NCBI GenBank assembly: GCA_022072615.1
Contig: JAJVHS010000010.1
Coordinates: 1-64,000 of the forward strand
Direction of reading: 5' to 3'
Length of the DNA stretch: 64,000 bases
Source: Phycisphaerales bacterium
GTDB lineage: Bacteria; Planctomycetota; Phycisphaerae; Phycisphaerales; UBA1924
This document shows positions 43,970 through 52,397 of the stretch, in pieces (position 1 is the stretch's first letter; each line of letters starts with the position of its first letter). The position numbers and the translations under genes were made by a program. The notes beneath the pieces are model-generated. The model was not told the DNA's origin. It did not search any database and worked only from the letters and a program-made list of their open reading frames with translations.

Positions 43970-44950
43970 TCATCGCGCGATCGGTGTTTCGGGCACGCCC
44001 TCGAAGGTGATCTTCACCGGCCGGATGCGCCCTTCGGCATCGAACTCCATGCGGTCGATGCAGACGACGCGGTGGTTGCCGTCGGTTTCGCCAAGGGGGC
44101 GCCGGTGGTACACGATGAAATACTCGTCGCGACCGGGCACCTGGAGCACGCTGTGGTGACCGGCGCCGGTGGCGACGGCGGGGTCCTGCTGGAGGATCTT
44201 GCCGATGCGCGTGAACGGCCCGAGCGGCGAATCCGCGATCGCGTACGCGACGGAGTAGTTCGGACCGGTCCAGCCGCCCTCGGACCACATGAAGTAGTAC
44301 TTCCCGCCGCGGATGAACATGAACGGGCCTTCGACGTAGCCCTCGGGCGTGATTTCCCTGAAGGTCTGGCCGTCGGGGAACGCATCAAAGCCCGCAAAGT
44401 CGCTCCGGAGCCGCGCGATGTTGCAGTGCCGCCAGCCCCCGTAGATGAGGTAGTGCTGCCCGTCGGCGTCGCGGAAGACGAACTGGTCGATGGGCTGGGC
44501 ACCGTTGTGGAAGCGATCGACGAGAGGGCGGCCGAGATGATCCTTGAACGGGCCCGCGGGCGAATCGGCCACGGCGACGCCGATTCCGCCGAGCTCCTGG
44601 TCGCTCTGGATGTCGTTGGCCCCGAAGAACAGGAAGTAGCGGCCGTTGTGCTCGATCGCGGCGGGGGCCCACATCGCTCGGCGCGCCCACGTGACGGCGG
44701 ACGTGTCGAGAATGCGCGGGTGCTTCGTCCACGTGACCAGGTCGGTCGAGGAGAACGCGTCGAAGAACGTCTGGTCGTCGTACCTGGCGGAGAATGTCGG
44801 GTAGATCCAGTAGCGGTTCTCAAAGACGGCGACTTCGGGGTCGGCGTACCAGCCGGAGATGATCGGGTTGCCGGACATGGCCCGCGGAGCCGGTGAGCAG
44901 GCGCTGAGCGTGGCCAGCGCCGCGGCCGCTGTCAGAAGAGGCTTGAGCAT
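43970..44950 (-). CDS. Lipoprotein glycoside hydrolase family 43
   Basis: A 326-residue five-bladed beta-propeller hydrolase of the GH43 type, acting on arabinose- or xylose-containing polysaccharides. The ATG at 44950 gives a lipoprotein signal peptide with lipobox LSAC (Cys18). The catalytic base is Asp37 in WYADPEV, the pKa-modulating Asp is in AQPIDQF (Asp155), and the general acid is Glu207 in GYVEGPFMF. Exact substrate is not predictable. It is divergent from the dockerin-anchored protein at 45115, with a perfect inverted repeat between them, and could be an outward-facing membrane-bound enzyme. Confidence 0.88.
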   Translation of the reverse strand: MLKPLLTAAAALATLSACSPAPRAMSGNPIISGWYADPEVAVFENRYWIYPTFSARYDDQTFFDAFSSTDLVTWTKHPRILDTSAVTWARRAMWAPAAIEHNGRYFLFFGANDIQSDQELGGIGVAVADSPAGPFKDHLGRPLVDRFHNGAQPIDQFVFRDADGQHYLIYGGWRHCNIARLRSDFAGFDAFPDGQTFREITPEGYVEGPFMFIRGGKYYFMWSEGGWTGPNYSVAYAIADSPLGPFTRIGKILQQDPAVATGAGHHSVLQVPGRDEYFIVYHRRPLGETDGNHRVVCIDRMEFDAEGRIRPVKITFEGVPETPIAR

Positions 44951-45015
44951 GCGCCCCGTTGTAGCAGCCCGGGCTCGTCGATGCAGGGTCGGTGCGCGAG
45001 CGGGAAGCCGAATCT

Positions 45016-45034
45016 CAAAAAGATGCTCTTTTTG
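45016..45034. promoter_or_regulatory. Perfect inverted repeat between the GH43 and dockerin-protein genes
   Basis: CAAAAAGA (45016-45023), spacer TGC, TCTTTTTG (45027-45034). The arms are exact reverse complements. The site lies 66 bases upstream of the GH43 start and 81 upstream of the plus-strand start, so a regulator bound here could control both. As a hairpin with T-rich arm it could also be a weak terminator. Confidence 0.45.
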
Positions 45035-45114
45035 TCCACAATCTGCGATCCACGGGGCCGTGCGCGCCGTAGCAGGTTGTGGATCGCGACCTTCCCACGC
45101 GATCGGAGCCACCC

Positions 45115-46896
45115 ATGCGCAACTCTCAGTCAGGCGGTCGCCGCCCGGTCGGTCTTCTCGCGGCATTGCTCGCGGTGGTGCTCGGCGGATTCATGGTCCA
45201 GCCGGCCCTCGCCGAGACGGTGTTCAACCAGCCCCCCGACCCCAACGGCGGGCAGTACAAGTCCGCGTGGTACGCCGAGGACGGGCTCGACAGCGACGAG
45301 TACGTGTGGGACTCGTTCATCATCCCGGCCAACACGCCGATCACCGAGGTGCGCTGGCGCGGGGCGTATACGAACTACCTGTCCGGAGTGGGAAAAGCGC
45401 CGGTCTACAACTTCACGGTCGCGATCTACGCGTCCAACATCACCGGCTTTGAGCCCGACGTGACCAAGCCGCCCCTGGTCGAGTACGAGACCGGCGGCAA
45501 CGCGGGCGAGACGCCCGCCGGGACGTTCGGCGGCGTGGCGATGTACGACTACGCGTTCACGCTGCCCTCGCCTTTCCAGGCGACGGGCGGAACCAAGTAC
45601 TGGATGCAGATCGAGGCGTGGCAGGGGCTGACGCCCACGTACGGCTGGCCGCCGGACTGGAGCATCGCCAAGGGAACCGGCGGCAACGGCGCTCACTTCC
45701 GCAAGGTCGGCGGAACGGGAGGGATGTTCCACTCCATCTCCGGCGACTGCGCGTTCATGCTGCTCACCACCGGCGGGCCGACGTGGACGATCAACGCGTC
45801 GGCGTCGCCCGCAAACTCCGGGGTGATCCAGGGCGCGGGCGTGTACCCCGCCAACTCGACGGTCACGCTCACGGCGACCGCCAACTCCGGCTGGGGGTTC
45901 CAGAACTGGACCGAGAACGGGTCGCAGGTGAGCACCAACTGGCGGTACATCTTCACGGCAACGCGTGACCGGACGCTGGTCGCGAACTTCGTCCCCGCCT
46001 ACACGATCACAACGTCGCACTGGCCGGTCTACGGCGGGACGCAGACCCCGTCGGGCGTCTACAACAGCGGAAGCCAGGTCACGGTGACTGCGACGCCGCG
46101 CGAGGGGTTCGTGTTCACGAACTGGACGGACTGGGGAAACCCGGTCAGCACGTCCGCGGTGTACACGTTCACGGCCAGCGCAGACCGGAACCTGGTCGCG
46201 AACTTCGAGCCCGGCCCGCAGACGGTGCCGTTCGACATGGACAGCGGCGATCCCCCGCCACAGGCCGGCTTCACGATGACGCCGTTCAGCACGACCAAGT
46301 CGGGGCTGACGGCGGACTTCTTCTCGCCGGACGGGAACTTCTCGCTGCAGACCGACGGGACGTGGCTGCACCAGGAACAGCTTGACGCGAACTTCCTGTA
46401 CCCGAGCTCGGCGTTCCGCGCGACGCTGCTGGTGAAGTTCAGCCGCCCGGTGACCGCGGCGAGCCTGGACTTTGCGACCGTCGAGATGGAATCGTGGGCT
46501 GACACGCCGTCGCCGATGGTGCTCCGGGCGTTCATGGATTCGACGAGCAACCCGGTCATCGGGACGGCGCAATCGGCGGGCGTGTACGCGGCGACGACGT
46601 ACCCCGAGGGCGTGCTGGTGTTCACGAGCGCCGAGCCCTTCAACCTCATCGAGCTGAAGGTGGGGACCAACCCCTACGGCACGGGCACCTTCATGGCGGA
46701 CAATGTGAGCGTCGTGATGGCGGACCTGCCGTGCCCGGCGGACTTCGACGGAACGGGCTTCGTGGACACCGACGACTTCGACGCGTTTGTTGCCGCGTTC
46801 GAGGCCGGGACCGACAACGCGGACTTCGACGGAACCGGCTTCGTCGACACCGACGACTACGACGCGTTCGTCCGGGCGTTTGAGCTGGGGTGCTGA
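45115..46896 (+). CDS. Secreted protein with InlB-type repeats and a C-terminal dockerin-like pair
   Basis: A 593-residue exported protein from the ATG at 45115, with GGAG upstream. The signal peptide ends near LAETVF (about residue 34). A beta-rich domain (about 35-230) is followed by two repeats of about 70 residues resembling the Listeria-Bacteroides/InlB B type (GSQVSTNWRYIFTATRDRTL and GNPVSTSAVYTFTASADRNL, each ending VANF). Then comes another beta domain and finally two calcium-loop-like motifs DFDGTGFVDTDDFDAFV and DFDGTGFVDTDDYDAFV. A Cys precedes the pair (CPADFDG) and the protein ends in Gly-Cys. Such tails probably anchor the protein at the cell surface. Confidence 0.85.
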   Translation: MRNSQSGGRRPVGLLAALLAVVLGGFMVQPALAETVFNQPPDPNGGQYKSAWYAEDGLDSDEYVWDSFIIPANTPITEVRWRGAYTNYLSGVGKAPVYNFTVAIYASNITGFEPDVTKPPLVEYETGGNAGETPAGTFGGVAMYDYAFTLPSPFQATGGTKYWMQIEAWQGLTPTYGWPPDWSIAKGTGGNGAHFRKVGGTGGMFHSISGDCAFMLLTTGGPTWTINASASPANSGVIQGAGVYPANSTVTLTATANSGWGFQNWTENGSQVSTNWRYIFTATRDRTLVANFVPAYTITTSHWPVYGGTQTPSGVYNSGSQVTVTATPREGFVFTNWTDWGNPVSTSAVYTFTASADRNLVANFEPGPQTVPFDMDSGDPPPQAGFTMTPFSTTKSGLTADFFSPDGNFSLQTDGTWLHQEQLDANFLYPSSAFRATLLVKFSRPVTAASLDFATVEMESWADTPSPMVLRAFMDSTSNPVIGTAQSAGVYAATTYPEGVLVFTSAEPFNLIELKVGTNPYGTGTFMADNVSVVMADLPCPADFDGTGFVDTDDFDAFVAAFEAGTDNADFDGTGFVDTDDYDAFVRAFELGC

Positions 46897-46993
46897 ACGA
46901 GCTGCCGGAGCGTCGGCGTGTGAGGGGTCACGGGAAGGACCGCATTCCCCCGGCGCTGCTGCGGATCTCTGTGCCACGCCGGCGCGAAACCGG

Positions 46994-47857
46994 CTACTGC
47001 TGCGACCCGTTCACGACGCTCCGCCAGCGTTCGAGTTCCTCGTGGCGCGTCAGGTCGTACTTGAGCGGCGTGACGGTGATGTGCCCGGACTTGAGCAGAT
47101 CGACGTCGGAGTCAGGATCGGTGGCGTGGAAGTCAAGGCCGTGGCCGACGGCCCAGTAGTAGGCGTCGCCGGAGGGGCTGAGGCGCCGCTCGTAGCGGTC
47201 CACGAGCCCGTGGATGTTCATCGGGCACACGCGAACCGGGGGCATGCGATCCTCGGACGCCCCCACCGCTGTCTCCGGGATGTTGATGCTCAGGCACTCG
47301 TGCGGCCGCGGGAGCTTCTCCCGGATGAGCATGTCGATGGTGCGGCGGGCGTACGCGGCGGCGACATCGAACGCGGGCGTTCCCTTGCCCAGGAGCAGGC
47401 TGACCGCGATCGACGGCACGCCCAGGAACGCTGCCTCGATCGCGGCGGCGACGGTCCCCGAGTAGATGACGTTCACGCCGCAGTTGGCGCCGGCGTTCAT
47501 GCCGGAGATCAGCAGATCGGGCTTGGAGCCGGCGCCGAAGTGCTCGGGCCAGATGGTGGAGATCGCGACCTTGACGCAGTCGGCGGGCCGGCCATCCACG
47601 GCGACGCCGCGCATCTCCGGCGTGACCTGGGTGTCCTTGGTCATGAGCGGGGTGTGGAACGTCACGCCGTGGCTCGTCGCCGACTGCACGGTCATGGGCG
47701 CGACGGGAAAGACGACCCATCGCGGGGACCTGGTGATCGTGTCGCGGTTGTTGACGATGGGTCCGCCGAATCGGCCCTCGGAATCGTCCAAGGTCTTGTG
47801 GAGCGCGACGATGCCCGGCGCGGTCAGCCCGTCGTCGTTGGTCAGCAGGATTCGCAT
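46994..47857 (-). CDS. surE: 5'/3'-nucleotidase SurE
   Basis: A 287-residue nucleoside monophosphate phosphatase from the ATG at 47857 (MRILLTNDDGLTAPGI), the usual family start. The metal-binding residues are in TNDDG, the Ser in the NRDTITRSPRW loop, and the Asn in SGMNAGANCGVNVIYSGTV. It is somewhat longer than the typical 250 residues because of a C-terminal segment (SGHITVTPLKYDLTRHEELE). It follows the unknown gene 47893-48435 by 35 bases on the same strand, so it may be co-transcribed with the regulator gene. It converges with the dockerin-protein gene. Confidence 0.93.
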   Translation of the reverse strand: MRILLTNDDGLTAPGIVALHKTLDDSEGRFGGPIVNNRDTITRSPRWVVFPVAPMTVQSATSHGVTFHTPLMTKDTQVTPEMRGVAVDGRPADCVKVAISTIWPEHFGAGSKPDLLISGMNAGANCGVNVIYSGTVAAAIEAAFLGVPSIAVSLLLGKGTPAFDVAAAYARRTIDMLIREKLPRPHECLSINIPETAVGASEDRMPPVRVCPMNIHGLVDRYERRLSPSGDAYYWAVGHGLDFHATDPDSDVDLLKSGHITVTPLKYDLTRHEELERWRSVVNGSQQ

Positions 47858-47892
47858 GGAGGGGAACGTAGGCCCGCGTGCCCGCGAACGGG

Positions 47893-48435
47893 TCAACCGA
47901 CGGGCCGCCGGGAGACGCCCGCGAACTCGTACCGCCCGCCGCCGACGTGCAGCCCCAGGGGCGCGGGATCATTGAGCAGGCACGTCCGGGCGTACACCAA
48001 GAGAGGCTGGCCCGGGCTGGTTCGAGCGCGGGATGCGAGGACATCACCGGCGACCACGAGCAGGAGCAGCTCTCGGCCGTGGCGCGTCAGCCGGATCGTC
48101 GTCAGGTCGTGCTCGTCATCGCGGTCGACGCGGGATCCCGGATCTCCCTCGTGCATCGCGACGAGCTCCACCGGATCAGACCCGCCGCCGGCGTCGAGCG
48201 CGGCGTGTCCGCGGATGAACCGGGGATCGGTATCGCCCGCGAGAGTGAGGGTCCAGCGCAGCGAGACTTCGCGAGCGTTCGATCCGCGAGCAAGATCGGG
48301 CCGGCCAAGCCGAACCGCCTGGCCCGAGACGAGCCAACGGGCCTCGATCTGCAGCTGGTCATTCTGGCGGACCGCGGCGGAGGGATTGCTGACCGCAACG
48401 CTGACCGGTCGCACCCCCCGGTGGGTGGACGTCAT
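47893..48435 (-). CDS. Unknown 180-residue protein
   Basis: No family recognised. The protein has no signal peptide or membrane segment and appears beta-rich (QLQIEARWLVSGQAVRLGRP, DLTTIRLTRHGRELLLLVVAG). Its ATG overlaps the stop of the upstream regulator gene as ATGA (48432-48435), so it is translationally coupled to it and may be functionally linked. surE lies 35 bases downstream. Confidence 0.7.
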   Translation of the reverse strand: MTSTHRGVRPVSVAVSNPSAAVRQNDQLQIEARWLVSGQAVRLGRPDLARGSNAREVSLRWTLTLAGDTDPRFIRGHAALDAGGGSDPVELVAMHEGDPGSRVDRDDEHDLTTIRLTRHGRELLLLVVAGDVLASRARTSPGQPLLVYARTCLLNDPAPLGLHVGGGRYEFAGVSRRPVG

Positions 48436-49082
48436 TGCGGGACCTCCGTGGCGGGGTCTGCGTCGGTGACAACGGCGGCATCGTCGGCGGCGGGCCGACC
48501 GCGTCGAAGCAGCGGCGACTGGAGCAGCGAGGCGGCGGCCGCCATGCCGCGTCCGGCCGGCCCGGAGAACGTCTGCGCGACACGCTGGAGCGTGATGGTC
48601 AGATCGATGAGCGCATCAAGGCGGCGGTGGTGCGATTCGAGGGGATCGGGCAGGGAACCCGCGCGCCTGGCCGCCTTGGCCGGGCGCTGCGTCAGGTCCT
48701 TGATCTCGTACAGGTTCGCGAGCAGCGGGTCGACTTCGCGCTTCACGCGCTCGCGGACGATGGCCCGGGCCATGGCCCAGACGTCCTGCTCGGCACGGAA
48801 ATACTCCTTGCGATCACCGCGCTTGTGCGTCCGCGTGACGATGCCCCAATCGACCAGGGCTCGCAGCGACATGGACGCGTTTCCGCGGCTGATCTGGAGG
48901 CGGTCCATGACGTCGTCGGTGCACAGCGGCTCGTCGGTGATGTAGAGCAGCGCGTGGACCTCGGCCATGGTCCTGCTGATGCCCCAGACGACGCCCATCT
49001 GGCCCCAAGCGGCGACGAAGCGATCCTGGGCCTCGAGCAGCGTGTTGGATTCGCCGGGCGTGTCCTTTGGGGCTGGTGCCAC
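48432..49082 (-). CDS. GbsR/MarR-type transcriptional regulator
   Basis: A 216-residue DNA-binding protein. Residues about 30-110 form a winged helix (ISRTMAEVHALLYITDEPLC, DDVMDRLQISRGNASMSLRAL, DWGIVTRTHKRGDRKEYF), the arrangement seen in GbsR-like regulators. A helical dimerisation part follows, then an Ala/Asp-rich tail. It starts with GTG at 49082; no strong ribosome binding site is visible. A palindrome (49122-49141), an intrinsic terminator (49149-49189) and another palindrome (49221-49242) lie upstream, so autoregulation or attenuation is likely. What it controls is unknown; osmolyte uptake is a common role for the family. Confidence 0.85.
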   Translation of the reverse strand: MAPAPKDTPGESNTLLEAQDRFVAAWGQMGVVWGISRTMAEVHALLYITDEPLCTDDVMDRLQISRGNASMSLRALVDWGIVTRTHKRGDRKEYFRAEQDVWAMARAIVRERVKREVDPLLANLYEIKDLTQRPAKAARRAGSLPDPLESHHRRLDALIDLTITLQRVAQTFSGPAGRGMAAAASLLQSPLLRRGRPAADDAAVVTDADPATEVPQ

Positions 49083-49121
49083 GGGGAAGTATGAGGGGGC
49101 TGGCGGGGCGAATCCATCGAA

Positions 49122-49141
49122 GTTTCAGAAATCACTGAAAC
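49122..49141. promoter_or_regulatory. Inverted repeat upstream of the GbsR/MarR-type gene
   Basis: GTTTCAG (49122-49128), spacer AAATCA, CTGAAAC (49135-49141). Perfect seven-base arms with 13-base centre spacing, a size suited to a winged-helix dimer. It lies 40 bases upstream of the regulator start codon, so autorepression is plausible. Confidence 0.5.
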
Positions 49142-49212
49142 CGAAAGGAAAAAAAACAGGCGGCGAGGCACCGAAGCACACTCGCCGCCCTTCCGGGGGC
49201 AAAGGAATTCAT
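49132..49212 (-). CDS. Possible leader peptide
   Basis: A 26-codon frame beginning at ATG 49212 with AGGAGG three bases upstream (complement of 49216-49221). It reads MNSFAPGRAASVLRCLAA and ends CFFSFRFQ. An intrinsic terminator lies inside its second half, so its T tract encodes the Phe codons. The spacing of the ribosome binding site is short. It may be a regulatory leader or a chance frame. Confidence 0.3.
   Translation of the reverse strand: MNSFAPGRAASVLRCLAACFFSFRFQ
49149..49189 (-). terminator. Intrinsic terminator upstream of the regulator start (possible attenuator)
   Basis: On the minus strand: GGCGGCGAG (complement of 49181-49189), a 13-base loop, CTCGCCGCC (complement of 49159-49167), then TG and eight T residues (complement of 49149-49156). 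The nine-base stem is perfect. It stands about 70 bases upstream of the regulator start on the same strand, so a transcript started further upstream would end before the gene unless the hairpin is disrupted. Confidence 0.75.
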
Positions 49213-49220
49213 CTGCCTCC

Positions 49221-49242
49221 TACCTCGTGTTGACACGAGGTA
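49221..49242. promoter_or_regulatory. Perfect palindrome overlapping the leader ribosome binding site
   Basis: TACCTCGTGT (49221-49230), spacer TG, ACACGAGGTA (49233-49242). The ten-base arms are exact reverse complements. Its left edge touches the AGGAGG of the possible leader ORF on the minus strand. It may be an operator or an RNA hairpin that hides the ribosome binding site. Confidence 0.6.
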
Positions 49243-49453
49243 TAGAAGCGCCGGGACTATATCGGAGGCGGATATCCCGTGCAAGCGTATCGGCACAGAA
49301 ACTGATTGTGATTGTGCACAACTGGCGATGTTTGGATTTTGTTTTGGGTCCCGCACTTGACATGGCGATCAAGCATCCCTTTCCTGTCGCCCGAGGAATG
49401 ATGCTCGGCGGCGGCTGGGCGGCACCGCAGAGGAGGCTCGTCGCACCTTTCTT

Positions 49454-52351
49454 ATGGCCAAGAACAGCTCGTCAACATCGGCGGTGGCAAAGGGTTCGGG
49501 GGGGCGTTCGGCTCGGGGCGGGAGAACGATCAAGTCGTTCAGCTATTCCGCCGGGGCCGCCAAGGGGAAGGACTTGGTCATCGTCGAATCGCCGGCGAAG
49601 GCCAAGACCATTAATAAGTACCTCGGGCAGCAGTACCTGGTGATGGCGAGCGTGGGCCACGTCCGCGACCTGCCGAGCAAAGAGAAGAGGCAGGCGGCCG
49701 ACCCCGCCGCTCCCAAGCCCGCCAAGGGCAAGGCCAAGACGAAGGTTGCTCGGTCGCCGGTCCCCGGCGTGGACCTCGAGCACGACTTCAAGCCCACGTA
49801 CGAGGTACTGCCGGGCAAGGAGAAGGTCGTCAGCGACCTGAAGCGGGCCGCCAAGGACGCGATGACGACGGGCGGCAACGTCTGGTTCGCGACGGACTTG
49901 GACCGCGAGGGAGAGGCGATCGCGTGGCACCTGGCGCAGGAACTGGGCATCGGGTCCAAGGACGCCAAGCGGGTGATCTTCCCGGCGATCACCAAGAGCG
50001 AGATCGAACGCGCGTTCCAGCATCCGCACCCGATCGATGAGGATCGCGTCAACGCGCAGCAGGCGCGGCGGATCGTCGACCGGATCGTGGGATACCAGGT
50101 TTCGCCGCTGCTGTGGAAGAAGGTGGCTCGCGGGCTTTCCGCGGGGCGCGTGCAGAGCGTGGCGGTGCGGCTGGTGGTCGAGCGCGAGCGTGAGATCCGG
50201 GCGTTCGTGCCCGATGAATCGTGGCAGATCCTCGCCGACTTCTCGCTGTCGGCGGCCGATGCGCAGCGGCTGGCGCCGCTGTGGGCGGGGTTCCTCGCGA
50301 CCAAGGACGAGAAGGGCAACACGCCGTCGCTCAAGGCGCAGAACGCGTGGCTGGGCGCGCACGGCGGGATCCGCGGCGAACTGGTCGAGATCGGCGGCGA
50401 GAAGTTCGATCTGACCACGACCGGAAAGTCCGACAACGCCGTCAAGGACGACCGTTTCGCGACGGCGATGGCCTCGGACCGGACGGCCCAGGTCTCGGCG
50501 ATCGCGCACGCGGCGGGGCTGTCGAACGTCAAGGGATGGGTGACCGAGGACCCGACGGCGAGGGGACCGGCCCGGTGGCAGCGGACGGTGACGGGGACGA
50601 TCGACCCGAGCACGGCGTACCGGATCGACTCGATCGAGACGAAGCGGACGTCGGTGCGGCCCGCGGGCCCGTTCATCACGTCGACGCTGCAGCAGGCGGC
50701 GGCGAACCGCCTGGGCTTCGGCGCGCAGCGGACGATGCGGGCGGCGCAGCAGCTCTACGAGGGCGTCGACATCCCCGGCGAGGGCCCGGTGGGGTTGATC
50801 ACGTACATGCGTACGGACTCGACGCACCTGTCGGGCGAAGCGATCGACATGGCGAGGGGGTACATCGAGAAGGCCTTCGGCGCCAAGTACGTCCCGGAAA
50901 AGCCGAACTTCTTCGCGTCTTCGAACAAGGCGGCGCAGGAAGCGCACGAGGCGATCCGTCCGACGAGCGTGAACCATCCGCCGTCGAAGGTGAAGAACGC
51001 GCTGACGGCCGACCAGTTCCGCCTGTACCAGCTTGTCTGGGACCGGTTCATCGCGTGCCAGATGGTGAGCGCGCAGTGGGACGCGACGACGGTCCTGATC
51101 AGGGGCGGCCGCGGCGGCACGATGCCCGATGGCCGGAAGATCGGCGAGCTGACGTTCAAGGCGACGGGGCGCACGCTGGTGTTCGACGGCTTCTACAAGG
51201 TGACCGGCGTCCCCGGCGCGGCGGAGGAGCAGACGCTGCCCGCGCTCGAAAAGGGCCGGGCGATGCATCCGTTCGGCGTGGAGGTGAACCAGAAGTTCAG
51301 CTCGCCGCCTCCGCGGTACTCCGAGGCGTCGCTGATCAAGATGCTCGAGAGCGAGGGCATCGGCCGGCCGTCGACGTACGCGTCGATCATCGGCGTGATC
51401 CAGGAGCGCAACTACGTCGAGCAGGTCGACCGGCGTTTCTACGCGACGGACCTTGGCGAGGTGGTGACCGACAAACTCGTCGAGGCGTTCCCCGAGATCA
51501 TGGACGTGGGCTACACGCGGGACATGGAGCAGCAGCTCGACAAGGTGGAAGACGAGCACCTTGACTGGGTGGACATGCTGCACAGGTTCTACGGGCCGTT
51601 CAAGAAGAGCCTGGCGCACGCGATGGAAACGCTGACGCACGCCAAGGCCGAGACGGTGCCCGCGCCGAAGGAATACACCTGCCCCAAGTGCGAGCAGGAG
51701 GGCCGCGGCAAGTCGCCGCTGGTGTACCGGTTCGGCAAGAACGGCCGGTTCCTCTCGTGCTCGCTGTACCCGACGTGCAACTACGCGAGCCCGGTCGATC
51801 GCGAGGGCAGGCCGCGGCCCGCGGCGGACACCGTGAACATCGCGTGCCCCAAGTGCGGCGGGCCGATGACGCGGCGGACCGGACGGTTCGGGCCGTTCCT
51901 GGGCTGCGCGCGGTACGGCGACAAGACGAGCCCCTGCGACGGCATCCTCAACATCGACCGCAAGGGCCACGTGGTGGCGCCGAGCACGCCGCCCCTGGTG
52001 ACGGAGCTGCCGTGCCCAACGTGCGAGGCGCCGATGAACCTGCGCGGCGGCGTGCGTGGTCCGTGGCTGGGCTGCTCGAGGTTCCCCAAGTGCCGCGGGC
52101 GGGGGAAGTGGGCGGAGCTCCCGGAAGAGAAGCAGAAGGCGCTCGAGAAGGCGCTGTTCGAGCACGAGAAGGCAAACCCGGTGAAGGTGATCCGCACGCT
52201 CGACGGCAAGCCGCTGACGGATTCCAAGGGCAAGCCGCTGCCGACGGCCCCGACGGTAGATGTGCTCGCGGGCAAGGGCGATTCAGCGAGCGGTGAAGGC
52301 AGTACGAGCGGGGAGACGTTCGAGAGCGTGGCGGATGAGGTGGGGGTTTGA
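49454..52351 (+). CDS. topA: DNA topoisomerase I
   Basis: A 965-residue type IA topoisomerase that relaxes negative supercoils. The TOPRIM domain (KDLVIVESPAKAKTINKYLG, TDLDREGEAIAWHL) contains an insertion of about 30 residues rich in Lys/Pro/Ala (residues about 80-105). The catalytic Tyr is residue 451 in LITYMRTDSTH. The C-terminus carries three zinc ribbons: CPKCEQEG with CSLYPTCNY, CPKCGGPMTRR with CARYGDKTSPC, and CPTCEAPMNLRG with CSRFPKC. A disordered Ser/Gly-rich tail follows. The stop codon is part of the first unit of the octamer array at 52350. Confidence 0.96.
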   Translation: MAKNSSSTSAVAKGSGGRSARGGRTIKSFSYSAGAAKGKDLVIVESPAKAKTINKYLGQQYLVMASVGHVRDLPSKEKRQAADPAAPKPAKGKAKTKVARSPVPGVDLEHDFKPTYEVLPGKEKVVSDLKRAAKDAMTTGGNVWFATDLDREGEAIAWHLAQELGIGSKDAKRVIFPAITKSEIERAFQHPHPIDEDRVNAQQARRIVDRIVGYQVSPLLWKKVARGLSAGRVQSVAVRLVVEREREIRAFVPDESWQILADFSLSAADAQRLAPLWAGFLATKDEKGNTPSLKAQNAWLGAHGGIRGELVEIGGEKFDLTTTGKSDNAVKDDRFATAMASDRTAQVSAIAHAAGLSNVKGWVTEDPTARGPARWQRTVTGTIDPSTAYRIDSIETKRTSVRPAGPFITSTLQQAAANRLGFGAQRTMRAAQQLYEGVDIPGEGPVGLITYMRTDSTHLSGEAIDMARGYIEKAFGAKYVPEKPNFFASSNKAAQEAHEAIRPTSVNHPPSKVKNALTADQFRLYQLVWDRFIACQMVSAQWDATTVLIRGGRGGTMPDGRKIGELTFKATGRTLVFDGFYKVTGVPGAAEEQTLPALEKGRAMHPFGVEVNQKFSSPPPRYSEASLIKMLESEGIGRPSTYASIIGVIQERNYVEQVDRRFYATDLGEVVTDKLVEAFPEIMDVGYTRDMEQQLDKVEDEHLDWVDMLHRFYGPFKKSLAHAMETLTHAKAETVPAPKEYTCPKCEQEGRGKSPLVYRFGKNGRFLSCSLYPTCNYASPVDREGRPRPAADTVNIACPKCGGPMTRRTGRFGPFLGCARYGDKTSPCDGILNIDRKGHVVAPSTPPLVTELPCPTCEAPMNLRGGVRGPWLGCSRFPKCRGRGKWAELPEEKQKALEKALFEHEKANPVKVIRTLDGKPLTDSKGKPLPTAPTVDVLAGKGDSASGEGSTSGETFESVADEVGV

Positions 52352-52397
52352 CGGTGAGACGGTGAGACGGTGAGACGGTGAGACGGTGAGACGGTGA
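52350..52397 (+). repeat. Tandem octamer array (GACGGTGA)6
   Basis: Six perfect copies of GACGGTGA in register. The first copy includes the last two bases of the topA stop codon. A degenerate version (GGTGAGAC GTGAGAAG) sits at 53816-53830, after the ankyrin gene. The array is too short-period and lacks spacers to be CRISPR. Confidence 0.92.

Larger units (their letters stand above)
49083..49453. other. Regulatory region between the regulator gene and topA
   Basis: About 370 bases with no large gene but several signals: two palindromes, a minus-strand intrinsic terminator and a possible 26-codon leader ORF (entries below). For topA, a TTGACA occurs at 49357-49362 but lacks a convincing -10 partner. 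Confidence 0.6.

Noticed and set aside
49357-49385. Housekeeping promoter for topA from TTGACA at 49357
   Set aside because: The -35 matches well, but nothing resembling a -10 element lies 16-18 bases downstream.
52350-52397. CRISPR-like array
   Set aside because: The unit is eight bases, perfect and contiguous, with no spacers and no cas genes nearby.
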